Below, piece by piece: positions 9,329-18,382 of a stretch of 64,000 bases of DNA. Positions within the stretch are counted from its first letter, which is position 1. Each line of letters opens with the position of its first letter. The stretch spans positions 1 through 64,000 of the forward strand of contig AFUT01000003.1 in assembly GCA_000223255.2 (NCBI GenBank), given 5' to 3'. The position numbers were made by a program, and so were the translations under genes. This stretch comes from Streptococcus infantis SK970 (GTDB lineage Bacteria; Bacillota; Bacilli; Lactobacillales; Streptococcaceae). The notes below the pieces were generated by a model. That model searched no databases. It had not been told where the DNA came from and saw only the letters and a list, made by a program, of their open reading frames with translations.

Positions 9329-9391
9329 ATGAAAGATTTATATAAAGCAATGTTAGAGCTCAATGGAAATGTCCTAGTTACTATTTGTTAA
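9329..9391 (+). repeat. Orphan copy of the 3' end of a DUF1877 gene
   Basis: A 20-codon frame starting ATG and ending ELNGNVLVTIC stop. It nearly duplicates the last 20 codons of the DUF1877 gene (8777-8839). The stretch GAGCTCAATGGAAATGTCCT is identical in both. It has no body of its own, so it is a scar of duplication or of recombination that replaced the gene between the two tails. Confidence 0.75.
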
Positions 9392-9423
9392 GATTTTATG
9401 TCATCCATTAGGAAGGTGGCCAG

Positions 9424-10275
9424 ATGAATCCATATTTACAAGAATATATCACCCGAACAAGGGAATACCATGCTAAAGATGGAAATCCTTCAAGTGTTGC
9501 AGCCCTTTATGATTTGGCTGATGAATTAGCTAAGTCTGAGGATTTAGAGGCGAAGAAAGTCTTAGTTGACCTCTATGAACAATTGGGTCTCTACACTAGT
9601 GCCTATAGCTTATTTACCGAAATCTTAGACAAACCTGATCGAAAACAGATAAAGAAACTGAGCCGTTTACAAGAAATGAGTCAGAGTCATGGCGATCGTT
9701 TTGCTCTTCCTCGTCCTCTAAGAAAAGAAGAGAAGAAGCAAAGACAGAAGCTATTACAGTCTTTGCCACATTTTATCTATCATCCAGATCCCTTAGCAAC
9801 AGGTTCATTTGTTGAAGGAGAAGCCAAGGTTTGTCCATCTTGTGGGAAAGAAAGCAATGTTTATTATACCCTTCTACCTTATTGTATCGAGGATATAGAA
9901 TACCTTTGCCCAATGTGCATTGCAAACGGTCAAGCAGCTAAAAAATTTGATGCAGAATTTATCCAAGATGCCGAGTGGCAGGGTGAATTGGATCCAGAAA
10001 AGAATCAGTTGCTTTTTTGTCAGACCCCAGGCTACTCTAGTTGGCAGGGAGAATATTGGCTTTCTTGTTGCCAAGATTATTGTGCTTACTTGGGTACAGT
10101 TGGAACTCGAGAATTGAAGGCCATGGGAATCGCTGAGCAAGTCTTGGCAGACTATGAAGCGCGTGAAGAATATCAAGAGGTAGAAGACTACTTAGTCAAA
10201 GACGGGCCTATCTGTGGTTATTTGTTTAGATGTCTACATTGTCAAAAATACCAGATCTGGGTTGATGCAGATTAA
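9424..10275 (+). CDS. CbrC-like (UPF0167) zinc-binding protein
   Basis: The C-terminal about 170 residues follow the CbrC/UPF0167 pattern: FIYHPDPLATGSF near residue 118, then CPSCGKE, LCPMCIANGQAAKKFDAEF near 160-178, and a closing CLHCQKYQIWVD. The Cys-x2-Cys pairs probably bind zinc. The first about 100 residues are an extra helical TPR-like region (YEQLGLYTSAYSLFTEIL). In E. coli the relative CbrC is linked to colicin E2 tolerance; that link here is only by family. Cytoplasmic, intact, in the immunity-like array. Confidence 0.8.
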   Translation: MNPYLQEYITRTREYHAKDGNPSSVAALYDLADELAKSEDLEAKKVLVDLYEQLGLYTSAYSLFTEILDKPDRKQIKKLSRLQEMSQSHGDRFALPRPLRKEEKKQRQKLLQSLPHFIYHPDPLATGSFVEGEAKVCPSCGKESNVYYTLLPYCIEDIEYLCPMCIANGQAAKKFDAEFIQDAEWQGELDPEKNQLLFCQTPGYSSWQGEYWLSCCQDYCAYLGTVGTRELKAMGIAEQVLADYEAREEYQEVEDYLVKDGPICGYLFRCLHCQKYQIWVDAD

Positions 10276-10293
10276 ATCGGAATGTGATTCGCT

Positions 10294-10766
10294 ATGAAAA
10301 TTAAAGAGAAGACTATGGAAGAACTAGAATTATTCGAAGCTGCCTCCAAAGATTTACTAGATGCAATGCAGGGATTTAAAGACAATCTATCTGTTCGATT
10401 TCCCCTATTAGATAGTGATAACTGGCAGTATGATAAGGGAACGATAAAGGTTTGTAAGGCTGATGAGTCAGGATTCAAAAAAGATGTAGGGTCGGAATCA
10501 GCTACAACTTGAAAGTCTCCCTATTAAACGAAGATGCCGAGCAAATCTGGTTACTGTTTAAAGACTGGTTCAATACTAGCAGATTGGGTCAAGTTGAAAG
10601 AAATCCTAATAATGAGGATTTGGGAAGATATGTCTTCTCAGCAAGTTCCCCTCTAGGTGATCAGGTAGATTGCTCCATTTATTTGCCTAATGAGTGGAAT
10701 ATCCCTCAGATTAGCTTTTCAGGCTATCTAACAGCTCGTTATAGGGCTTGTGATCTTGATAAATAG
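10294..10766 (+). pseudogene. Hypothetical protein (one frame break)
   Basis: Two consecutive frames join into one product of about 157 residues if one G is restored in the GGG run near 10485, giving DVGVGISYNLKVSL across the junction. The first half is helical (EEALELFEAASKDLLDAM-like), the second beta-rich with PLGDQVDCSIYLPNEWNIPQ. The ATG at 10294 lacks a good ribosome site, and ATG 10315 is an alternative. The family is not recognised. Its place suggests immunity-like cargo. Confidence 0.5.
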
Positions 10767-10792
10767 CAAAAATAAGATGGAGGTTTTTAGAG

Positions 10793-11347
10793 ATGAGAAA
10801 GATTGATTGGGACAAGATAAAGACTCGCTTAGATGCCTTGCTGGTCATTGACGAATATCTGACAGATCCGAGTGAGGATTGGCTCAGACTTGTGATTAAG
10901 ACTGAGGAAGACTATGGACTCCGCTATCTTATTGACAATGGCTCTGGTGATTCTTTAGATGTGATTTTGACTGATAAAATGATCCTCATAAAAGGTTTTG
11001 ATCATGAAAGCAGTTTAAGCCAGTTTGCTGCTGACGAGTGGAATCAAGATATCATCGATAGTTTTTATAAAGGACTGGATGAAAAGTATGTCTCACTTTA
11101 TTCAGAAGAACAAAAAGATGAAACAACCTTCTTTATCTGGTATGACGGTCACGCGCATCAACAGACTTACCAAGATCAGGATGGCGGAGAATGGTTGCTA
11201 TCTTACCTCTTTGATAGCTTTGAGAGATTTCATGAGTTTGTGACTGACTATTTTGAAATTACAGTTGATGAAGACTTACTGAGAAAACTCTACAAGGAAG
11301 GAGTTCTTTCAGAAATAGAATTAGAGCAATTAATCCAGGAGAGTTAA
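10793..11347 (+). CDS. Hypothetical acidic protein, 184 aa
   Basis: ATGGAGG lies upstream of ATG 10793. The protein is soluble and very acidic, with ILIKGFDHESSLSQFAADEW around residues 65-84, an FFIWYDGHAHQQTY strand, and a helical end EELLRKLYKEG-like with LEQLIQES. No catalytic motif is clear. It forms a tight group with the next gene (10 bp gap). I do not recognise a named family. Such proteins are common in Firmicute immunity clusters. Confidence 0.55.
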   Translation: MRKIDWDKIKTRLDALLVIDEYLTDPSEDWLRLVIKTEEDYGLRYLIDNGSGDSLDVILTDKMILIKGFDHESSLSQFAADEWNQDIIDSFYKGLDEKYVSLYSEEQKDETTFFIWYDGHAHQQTYQDQDGGEWLLSYLFDSFERFHEFVTDYFEITVDEDLLRKLYKEGVLSEIELEQLIQES

Positions 11348-11357
11348 GAGAGTAATC

Positions 11358-11854
11358 ATGAGAGTGAACTATAAAAATACCCCTGAAAACTATCGAGCTA
11401 TGGTGGAAATAATCATCCCACCCTTGCTTGATTTACTCAAAAGTTTAACCTTGTTAGAAGAGGAAATTTTTGAGCGTAACAGAGCACTGGATAAGGAAAA
11501 GAAGGCCTTGGCATCCCAGCAAATCAAATTCATCCCAAGTGGAATGAACTTATGGATGACTATTTTCAGAGGCAAATGCAACTTCTAACTGGACGAGTGA
11601 CTCAAAATTACTTGGAAGGAGGAGTTCGAATTTCTTATAGCTCCCTAAGTGAGTATAACTATGTTAAAATGAATGATTTTTCTGTAGATTTTATCATGAC
11701 AAAAGCTGAAGAAGCAAGAGTCATCACTCATTATCAAGAAGCTTTAGAAATGAAGCATCAGTTTGTACTTAGATTGGTGGATGGAAATTGGCTACTTGAT
11801 GAGAAATTTTACGGTTTTGAGGATGAGGAAACTTGGTATGGCGACTTACTTTGA
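11358..11854 (+). pseudogene. NTF2-fold-like immunity protein (one frame break)
   Basis: Restoring one A near 11540 joins the two frames as PSGNELMDDYFQRQMQLL, giving about 165 residues. The layout is that of NTF2-fold immunity proteins: a helical start with LLEEEIFERNRALDKE, then YFQRQMQLLTGRVTQNYL, strands with ISYSSLSEYNYVKMNDF, and a final FVLRLVDGNWLLDEKFY followed by an acidic tail. The family call is by eye. Such proteins neutralise toxins of polymorphic systems, and no toxin partner is visible here. Confidence 0.5.
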
Positions 11855-11901
11855 GTAAGAGAGCTTTGCTTTCCAACTGATATGAAAAAAAGAGAAGTCC
11901 T

Positions 11902-12696
11902 ATGAATTTTTTAAAAAATCTATTTACTAGTAAGAAAGAAAAGTCAGAGAAGAAAAAACAACTGATCTTGTCCATGCCCCTCTTCAAAGGCCAGCAGGCC
12001 TATTCTTTAGATCAGGTCGTTCAGGAATTGAAATCTCACTGGGAGCTTGAAATTTCTGAAGTTTCTGGGGATGATTCTAGTGCAAGCTTTGTGATTGATG
12101 GTGCTCTTGTTGCGCTGGCTTTAATGGATTTGCCTATCCCAAGTCAAGAATTTGAAAAATTGTATGCCTATTCTTATCTCTGGCAGGATGTTGAGAAGGA
12201 AACACAGGAGCACACACAACACGCCATTGTTTCTATTTTGTCTGACAATCTTTCGCCAGTAGAAACTTATTCCTTATTAACTAAAGTCAATGCCTCTATC
12301 CTACAAACTAGTCAATCAGCTATTGGTATTTATCAGGGTTCTACCACCTTGCTCTTGCCCAAAGATCTTTATCTAGACCTGGCAGACCTTTTGAAAGAAG
12401 AAATGCTTCCCCTTCAACTATGGATTTATATGGGGATTATCAATCAAAAAGATAAGACCAGCATGTACACTTATGGTTTGAAAGAGTTTGGAAAAACTGA
12501 GATTGAAATTATCGACTCCCCTATGGATAATGACGACTTATATTATTTCCTCCTGTCTATTCTTCAGTATGTTTTAGGCAGTAATGTCACCTTAAAGGAC
12601 GGTGAAACCATTGGTTTTTCAGAAGATCAAAAAATCAAAATCACTGAGTCAAAAGCCGTCTATTTGGAAGGAAATTCCTTGAAATTAGATGTTTAA
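11902..12696 (+). CDS. DUF4261 domain protein
   Basis: A lysine-rich start (KNLFTSKKEKSEKKK) leads into LSMPLFKGQQAYSLDQVVQEL and LPIPSQEFEKLYAYSYLWQD. HAIVSILS and a conserved IYQGSTTLLLP segment follow. This order matches the DUF4261 family, which is cytoplasmic and of unknown function. It has 264 residues, normal for the family, and an intact frame. It sits between the NTF2-like gene and a membrane-protein pair. Many DUF4261 genes occur near toxin-immunity arrays. Confidence 0.7.
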   Translation: MNFLKNLFTSKKEKSEKKKQLILSMPLFKGQQAYSLDQVVQELKSHWELEISEVSGDDSSASFVIDGALVALALMDLPIPSQEFEKLYAYSYLWQDVEKETQEHTQHAIVSILSDNLSPVETYSLLTKVNASILQTSQSAIGIYQGSTTLLLPKDLYLDLADLLKEEMLPLQLWIYMGIINQKDKTSMYTYGLKEFGKTEIEIIDSPMDNDDLYYFLLSILQYVLGSNVTLKDGETIGFSEDQKIKITESKAVYLEGNSLKLDV

Positions 12697-12739
12697 ACCA
12701 TGATTTATAATTGAGTGTCCTTTCTAGATTGGGGGTTTC

Positions 12740-13207
12740 ATGAATCGTGATATAAAAAAGTATTATCTCTACCGATTTCTGGTCTATAGATTTGAAAAAC
12801 TCTCTTGTAAGAATCCAAGTCTCAAGGATATAAAACCAGAGAAGAGAGAAAAAAACGTTCTAGAGGCCACTCGAACTAGTCAAAAGATTATTCTAGTTCT
12901 TGGAATTCTCTACATCCTTTTAAATTCAGCCCTCTTCATTTACCTAAGGATAAGTGATTTTCACCCACCTTTATTTACTTGGTTTACTGACTACATTGAC
13001 TATTTGGGTGGACTGATAAACGGAGAATGGGGCGGTAGTTGGCGTCAAAAGAAAGCTAGTTTTTTGATGATTGCTATTTTGGCTATGCCTATTGTGGTCA
13101 TAGAAGGTGGCCCCTTCTTATTGCTAGTTTTATTAGTTGGGAATTGGGAATTAAAGAGAAAGATAAGATTTGAGAGAGAACATAAAGGAGTAGAGAACCA
13201 TGGGTAG
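12740..13207 (+). CDS. Hypothetical membrane protein, 155 aa
   Basis: A basic N-terminal tail of about 50 residues is followed by two or three membrane segments (VLGILYILLNSALFIYL; FLMIAILAMPIVVI; FLLLVLLVG) and a basic C-terminal tail (KRKIRFEREHKG). GGGG lies before ATG 12740. The stop overlaps the next start by 8 bp, so the two are probably translationally coupled. It may form a complex with the paralogue-B membrane protein that follows. Function unknown. Confidence 0.6.
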   Translation: MNRDIKKYYLYRFLVYRFEKLSCKNPSLKDIKPEKREKNVLEATRTSQKIILVLGILYILLNSALFIYLRISDFHPPLFTWFTDYIDYLGGLINGEWGGSWRQKKASFLMIAILAMPIVVIEGGPFLLLVLLVGNWELKRKIRFEREHKGVENHG

Positions 13208-14215
13208 AACGGTGATTATAGGCACTTTAATAGTTTTTGCAATCTTTAATCTGCTACTCGGTCTGGGCTTTTATCTCTTTCTAAAAAAGAGGAAAGAGAA
13301 TGGGCAGTCATTGTACGAAACTCCTGTAAATCAACAAACTCGAACAGAAAAACTAGGTTTAGGTGAGATTTTTGTCTACCTGACACTGATTGCCATCGCA
13401 GGGATCTTTGCTTTTCAGACCTTAAATAGAGGTGGTGTGGGGAATTCTATTTTAGCCAAAATAATCCTCCTACCTGCTATAATGGCCCTTTTCAATGCAA
13501 GAAAAAGGACTGGAAAGTCTTTACTTGCCCTCCTTATAACCTTTATGGTCTTTCTAGTAGGAGTTATGTTTCATATCACGATTGGTTTGCCACCTCAAAC
13601 ACCAATTTTGCAAATTAATGAAAGTAAAATCATTTTAGCAGAAACCAAAGCAAGTGATCTGATGGAAGCTGGATTTGATATCTATGTAAGACAAGGTGAT
13701 GGTGGTAGTGACTACGAAGACCTCCTGACAGATGGCAATTTCCAAAAGTATTCAGGAGATAAATCAGTCTCTATCGAAAAAGGCTTCAGACTTGATAGCA
13801 ATGCTGTTCCTTACGCTCCCTATCTCCTAGCAAAAGACGGCATAGTACTGGGCAGTATTTCCTTTTACGGTGCCGAGGATCAGGATGTGGCTTTAGAAGA
13901 TTCCAAGGTTATTCAGCTTCGATTTAACAAGGACAGCATTGAAGAAGCAAAGAAACATTCTATCACTTTGAAATTAGATGAACTCGACTTGACTACTAGA
14001 CTAGATATCCCGCTTGTTCAAGAAACTTTTAAAAAGCATCTATGGTCAATCCCCCATCACATACTAGTGATGTCACTCAATTGTGGTATGGATTACAGTG
14101 GTCAAGTAACAGCGACTCTCTATTTTGGAATGAGTATTATAGTCTCATCCGTCTAGATGAAAATTATTTGATGACTGATTTTGAATTAGCGGTCCAAATA
14201 GCGCGTGATGAGTAA
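13200..14215 (+). pseudogene. Membrane protein with 'TKASDLMEAGF' domain (frameshifted), paralogue B
   Basis: The N-terminal helix is followed by NQQTRTEKLGLGEIFVYL and two more helices, an ARKRTGKSL loop and another helix. The outer domain then starts IILAETKASDLMEAGFDIY. One A lost near 14033 shifts the frame. Corrected, the end reads KKASMVNPPSHTSDVTQLWY and stops at 14213-14215. It is closest to the minus-strand gene at 48473 (shared NQTRT-x-KL and ARRRTGKS blocks). Function unknown. Confidence 0.65.
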
Positions 14216-14378
14216 TACGATTTTGAATAGTTGAATTTGCTTATGCCTATCTAAAGGAATTAATTTATTTAGTTCCTATTTTATTATTTAAAGGCAAATT
14301 TGAAATAGTTTTCAATTATTGGGTATAGTAAAAATACGAACAAAAATGTAAATAATTTATAAAGTTTCCCCAAAATAC
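14216..14378. other. AT-rich intergenic stretch
   Basis: No reading frame with a ribosome site is visible. TTGAAA and TATAGT with an 18-bp spacer near 14300-14330 could be a second upstream promoter for the RNA that follows. Nothing else is recognised. Confidence 0.4.
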
Positions 14379-14407
14379 TTTACAAACTTTTCTAAAAATG
14401 ATATAGT
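14379..14407 (+). promoter_or_regulatory. Sigma-A promoter of the structured RNA
   Basis: TTTACA, a 17-bp spacer, then TATAGT. Transcription should start near 14414, just upstream of the paired region. Confidence 0.65.
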
Positions 14408-14413
14408 TATAAG

Positions 14414-14744
14414 GCTTAGAAAATGAGATGATGTTTTCTAGCAAATATAAACCCGAGTAAAAAATGCCTACGGACAGGCAGGGTTGAATGCCGAAGCGTG
14501 GTTAAAAAGCCACATTATTGATAGGGTTAAAAGCCTACTTTTATAAGTTGATGTTAGGGCACTTGTCCTAATTCGTATAGATTTGTTAGTGTGGTGAAAG
14601 CACACGTCATCTTGTGAAACGATCAATAAAGTACGTAATATTTGCTACTAGAGAGTTAGGAAACATCAGGAACAGACATACTCAAAAGAAACAAACATAA
14701 ACACGTCAGTAGATTGTAGAGCAGGTGCCAACCTGCTCTTTTTT
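14414..14744 (+). ncRNA. Structured non-coding RNA candidate, about 330 nt
   Basis: It runs from a good promoter to a strong terminator without a credible reading frame. TAGCAAATAT (14441-14450) pairs perfectly with ATATTTGCTA (about 14639-14648) and closes a multibranch region. Inside are an AACCC/GGGTT stem around a TGCCT/AGGCA hairpin, two similar GG-TTAAAA-GCC hairpins, TTAGG/CCTAA and GTGTG/CACAC. I cannot name the family. It is not tmRNA or RNase P RNA by their known conserved parts. It could be a standalone RNA or an attenuating leader for speA, which starts 44 nt after the terminator. Confidence 0.6.
14718..14744 (+). terminator. Strong rho-independent terminator before speA
   Basis: AGAGCAGGT, a 4-nt loop, ACCTGCTCT, then T-run. 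A perfect 9-bp stem ends the structured RNA. Confidence 0.9.
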
Positions 14745-14787
14745 CATAAGTATCCTTTAGAGCTTTGCATGGTCAAGGTGAAAAAAT

Positions 14788-16266
14788 ATGATAAAGGAGT
14801 ATGTCTTTATAATGTTAAATCAAAACCAAGCTCCCATCTATGAGGGACTGGTAAAGTTACGAAAGAAAAGAATTGTGCCTTTTGATGTACCAGGTCACAA
14901 GCGTGGCCGTGGGAATCCAGAGTTGGTTGAGCTCTTGGGTGAGAAATGCGTTGGGATTGATGTCAATTCTATGAAACCTTTGGATAATCTAGGGCATCCT
15001 ATTTCGATTATCAGAGAAGCAGAGGAACTAGCGGCTGAGGCATTTGGTGCTGCTCATGCCTTTTTAATGATTGGCGGGACAACCTCATCCGTGCAAACCA
15101 TGATTCTTTCCACCTGTAAATCAGGTGATAAAATCATACTTCCACGAAATGTCCATAAATCAGCCATCAACGCTCTAGTTTTATGTGGTGCTATTCCCAT
15201 CTATATCGAGATGAGTGTGGATCCCAAAATCGGTATTGCTTTGGGGCTTGAGAATGACCGTGTGGCGCAAGCTATTAAGGAACATCCGGATGCCAAGGCT
15301 ATCCTAATAAACAATCCAACCTATTATGGGATTTGTTCAGACCTTAAGGGATTAACAGAGATGGCACACGCTGCAGGAATGAAAGTCTTAGTAGACGAGG
15401 CGCACGGTGCTCATCTACACTTTACAGATAAACTTCCTCTGTCCGCTATGGATGCAGGAGCAGATATGTCAGCTGTATCTATGCATAAGTCCGGTGGTAG
15501 CTTGACTCAGAGCTCGCTTCTTTTAGTTGGCGATCGGATGAATCCTGAGTACGTACGTCAGATTATTAACCTGACACAGTCAACATCAGCATCCTACTTG
15601 CTAATGGCTAGTCTCGATGTTTCTCGTAGAAACCTAGCCCTTCGTGGTAAAGAGTCCTTTGAGAAAGTCATTGAGCTATCTGAGTACGCACGTCGTGAAA
15701 TCAATGCCATCGGTGGCTACTACGCCTACTCAAAAGAGCTAGTGGATGGTATATCGGTTTGTGATTTTGATGTAACCAAGCTGTCAGTGTACACTCAGGG
15801 GATTGGTCTAACAGGGATCGAGGTTTATGACCTCTTACGAGATGAATATGACATTCAAATTGAGTTTGGTGATATTGGCAATATCTTGGCCTACATTTCG
15901 ATTGGTGACCGTATCCAAGACATTGAACGCTTGGTCGGTGCTTTAGCTGATATCAAGAGACTATACTCACGAGATGGGAAGGACTTGATTGCTGGAGAAT
16001 ATATTCAACCTGAGTTGGTGCTATCTCCTCAGGAAGCCTTTTATTCAGATAGACGAAGCTTAACCTTGGACGAATCTGTTGGGCAAGTCTGTGGGGAATT
16101 TGTCATGTGTTACCCTCCTGGGATCCCAATATTGGCTCCAGGTGAACGGATTACACGAGAAATTGTTGATTATATCCAATTTGCAAAAGAACGTGGTTGT
16201 TCCCTCCAAGGAACGGAAGATCCAGAGGTCAATCACATCAATGTCATTGAAAGAAAGGAGAACTAG
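14788..16266 (+). CDS. speA: Arginine decarboxylase (Orn/Lys/Arg decarboxylase fold I)
   Basis: A PLP enzyme expected to turn arginine into agmatine, the first step of the pathway encoded downstream. It has the PGHKRGRG start motif, DEAHGAH and SMHKSGGSLTQSS, where the Lys carries PLP, and a C-terminal PPGIPILAPGE. Its 492 residues suit the short Firmicute form. ATG 14788 is preceded by AAGGTG. ATG 14812 (AAGGAG 12 nt before) is an alternative. Lysine as substrate cannot be excluded from sequence alone, but the agmatine genes next door favour arginine. It abuts speE with no gap. Confidence 0.9.
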   Translation: MIKEYVFIMLNQNQAPIYEGLVKLRKKRIVPFDVPGHKRGRGNPELVELLGEKCVGIDVNSMKPLDNLGHPISIIREAEELAAEAFGAAHAFLMIGGTTSSVQTMILSTCKSGDKIILPRNVHKSAINALVLCGAIPIYIEMSVDPKIGIALGLENDRVAQAIKEHPDAKAILINNPTYYGICSDLKGLTEMAHAAGMKVLVDEAHGAHLHFTDKLPLSAMDAGADMSAVSMHKSGGSLTQSSLLLVGDRMNPEYVRQIINLTQSTSASYLLMASLDVSRRNLALRGKESFEKVIELSEYARREINAIGGYYAYSKELVDGISVCDFDVTKLSVYTQGIGLTGIEVYDLLRDEYDIQIEFGDIGNILAYISIGDRIQDIERLVGALADIKRLYSRDGKDLIAGEYIQPELVLSPQEAFYSDRRSLTLDESVGQVCGEFVMCYPPGIPILAPGERITREIVDYIQFAKERGCSLQGTEDPEVNHINVIERKEN

Positions 16267-17193
16267 ATGGATTTATGGTTTTCTGAAGTTCATACTCCAG
16301 ATGTCAAGTTAACAATGAGAACAGCCAAACAGCTTTATTCTGGTCAAAGTGAATGGCAGGATATCGAGGTTCTGGACACCCCAGCTTTTGGGAAAGTGTT
16401 AATTTTAAATGGCCATGTTTTATTCTCAGATGCGGATGATTTCGTCTACAACGAAATGACAGTTCACGTTCCTATGGCTGTCCATCCCAATCCAAAGAAA
16501 GTCTTGGTTATTGGGGGTGGTGACGGTGGTGTTGCCCAAGTATTAACACTCTATCCAGAATTGGAACAAATCGATATTGTAGAACCAGATGAGATGCTGG
16601 TTGAGGTTTGTCGAGAATATTTTCCAGACTTTGCTGCAGGACTTGATGATCCTCGCGTCACCATTTACTACCAAAATGGACTGAGATTTTTGAGAAATTG
16701 TGAAGATGATTACGACATTATCATTAACGATGCGACAGATCCATTTGGCCATACGGAAGGGCTCTTTACCAAGGAATTTTACGGCAATAGCTATAGAGCC
16801 TTGAAAGAAGACGGAATCATGATTTATCAGCATGGTAGTCCTTTCTTTGACGAAGATGAGTCAGCATGCCGAAGCATGCACCGCAAGGTCAATCAAGCCT
16901 TTCCAATCAGTCGGGTCTATCAGGCCCATATTCCAACTAGCCCAGCTGGCTATTGGTTGTTTGGATTTGCATCGAAAAAATATCACCCTGTCAAAGATTT
17001 TGACAAGGAAGGCTGGAAAAAACGCCAGTTATTTACGGAATATTACACTGCAAACTTGCATATTGGTGCCTTTATGTTGCCTAAGTATGTAGAAGACATT
17101 TTAGAAGAAGAGGAAGGAAAAAATGAGTCGTTTATTAGTTATTGGATGTGGGGGAGTTGCCCAAGTTGCTATTTCAAAGATTTGCCAAGATAG
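16267..17193 (+). CDS. speE: Spermidine synthase family aminopropyltransferase (C-terminus altered)
   Basis: A SAM-type fold with VLVIGGGDGGVAQ (residues 78-90), the acidic IDIVEPDE and the catalytic-site NDATDPFGHTEGLF. It transfers an aminopropyl group from decarboxylated SAM to a polyamine. The expected 286-residue protein should stop near 17124. One A is missing in GGAAAAAATGAG, so the frame runs on to 17193 and adds about 20 spurious residues. It overlaps the next start. No SAM decarboxylase (speD) is visible in the window. Confidence 0.88.
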   Translation: MDLWFSEVHTPDVKLTMRTAKQLYSGQSEWQDIEVLDTPAFGKVLILNGHVLFSDADDFVYNEMTVHVPMAVHPNPKKVLVIGGGDGGVAQVLTLYPELEQIDIVEPDEMLVEVCREYFPDFAAGLDDPRVTIYYQNGLRFLRNCEDDYDIIINDATDPFGHTEGLFTKEFYGNSYRALKEDGIMIYQHGSPFFDEDESACRSMHRKVNQAFPISRVYQAHIPTSPAGYWLFGFASKKYHPVKDFDKEGWKKRQLFTEYYTANLHIGAFMLPKYVEDILEEEEGKNESFISYWMWGSCPSCYFKDLPR

Positions 17194-18382
17194 CGAAACG
17201 TTTAAAGAAATTATGATTGCTAGCCGTACCAAGTCGAAATGTGATGACTTGAAGGCTAAATTAGAAGGAAAAACAAGTACTAAAATTGAAACAGCTGCTC
17301 TTGATGCTGACAAGGTAGAAGAAGTGATTGCCTTGATTGAAAGCTACAAGCCAGAAGCTGTTTTGAACGTAGCTCTACCATACCAAGATTTGACTATTAT
17401 GGATGCTTGTTTGGCAACAGGTGTCCACTATATCGATACTGCCAACTATGAGGCTGAGGATACAGAAGACTCTGAATGGCGTGCTATTTATGAGAAACGT
17501 TGTAAGGAGCTTGGTTTTACTGCCTACTTTGACTACTCATGGCAATGGGCTTACCAAGATAAATTCAAAGAAGCAGGCTTGACCGCTCTTCTGGGTTCTG
17601 GTTTTGATCCAGGGGTAACCAGCGTCTTTTCAGCATACGCCCTCAAACATTACTTTGACGAAATCCACTATATCGATATTTTAGACTGTAATGGTGGTGA
17701 CCACGGTTATCCATTTGCGACAAACTTTAACCCAGAAATCAATCTACGTGAGGTTTCTGCACCAGGTTCTTACTGGGAAGATGGAAAATGGGTAGAAGTC
17801 GAAGCTATGTCTATCAAACGTGAGTATGATTTCCCTCAAGTTGGTCAAAAAGACATGTATCTCCTCCACCATGAAGAAATCGAATCATTAGCAAAAAATA
17901 TTCCAGGAGTTAAACGCATTCGCTTCTTTATGACTTTTGGCCAATCTTATCTAACGCATATGAAATGCTTGGAAAACGTTGGGCTCCTTCGTACAGATGC
18001 TATTAATTTTAACGGACAAGAAATCGTACCAATCCAATTCTTGAAAGCCTTGCTCCCAGATCCTGCCAGCCTTGGCCCACGTACTGTTGGTAAAACTAAT
18101 ATTGGATGTATCTTTACAGGTGTCAAAGATGGCGTTGAAAAGACCATCTACATCTACAATGTTTGCGACCATCAAGAATGTTACGCAGAAGTTGGTTCAC
18201 AAGCCATTTCTTACACAACAGGTGTTCCAGCCATGATTGGGACAAAATTAGTGATGGATGGTACATGGAAACAGCCTGGAGTTTATAACCTTGAAGAGTT
18301 GGATCCAGACCCATTCATGGAAGCTTTAAATAAATACGGTTTGCCATGGGTTGTGGTTGAAAATCCACAAATGGTGGACTAA
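17123..18382 (+). CDS. Carboxyspermidine dehydrogenase (saccharopine dehydrogenase family)
   Basis: An NAD(P)H-dependent reductive condensation of putrescine with aspartate semialdehyde to carboxyspermidine is expected from family and context. The start LLVIGCGGVAQVAISK is a Rossmann dinucleotide site. ALPYQDLTIMDACLATGVHYIDTANYE and GFDPGVTSVFSAY are typical of the saccharopine dehydrogenase fold. It has 419 residues, a normal length. Its stop overlaps the nspC start (TAATGA), showing translational coupling with the decarboxylase that uses its product. Confidence 0.87.
   Translation: MSRLLVIGCGGVAQVAISKICQDSETFKEIMIASRTKSKCDDLKAKLEGKTSTKIETAALDADKVEEVIALIESYKPEAVLNVALPYQDLTIMDACLATGVHYIDTANYEAEDTEDSEWRAIYEKRCKELGFTAYFDYSWQWAYQDKFKEAGLTALLGSGFDPGVTSVFSAYALKHYFDEIHYIDILDCNGGDHGYPFATNFNPEINLREVSAPGSYWEDGKWVEVEAMSIKREYDFPQVGQKDMYLLHHEEIESLAKNIPGVKRIRFFMTFGQSYLTHMKCLENVGLLRTDAINFNGQEIVPIQFLKALLPDPASLGPRTVGKTNIGCIFTGVKDGVEKTIYIYNVCDHQECYAEVGSQAISYTTGVPAMIGTKLVMDGTWKQPGVYNLEELDPDPFMEALNKYGLPWVVVENPQMVD

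Noticed and set aside
14414..14744. tmRNA or RNase P RNA
   Set aside because: No tag-peptide frame of the streptococcal type and none of the conserved RNase P core strings are present.
14414..14744. T-box riboswitch for the downstream gene
   Set aside because: The conserved T-box sequence before the terminator is absent and the neighbour is not an amino-acid gene.
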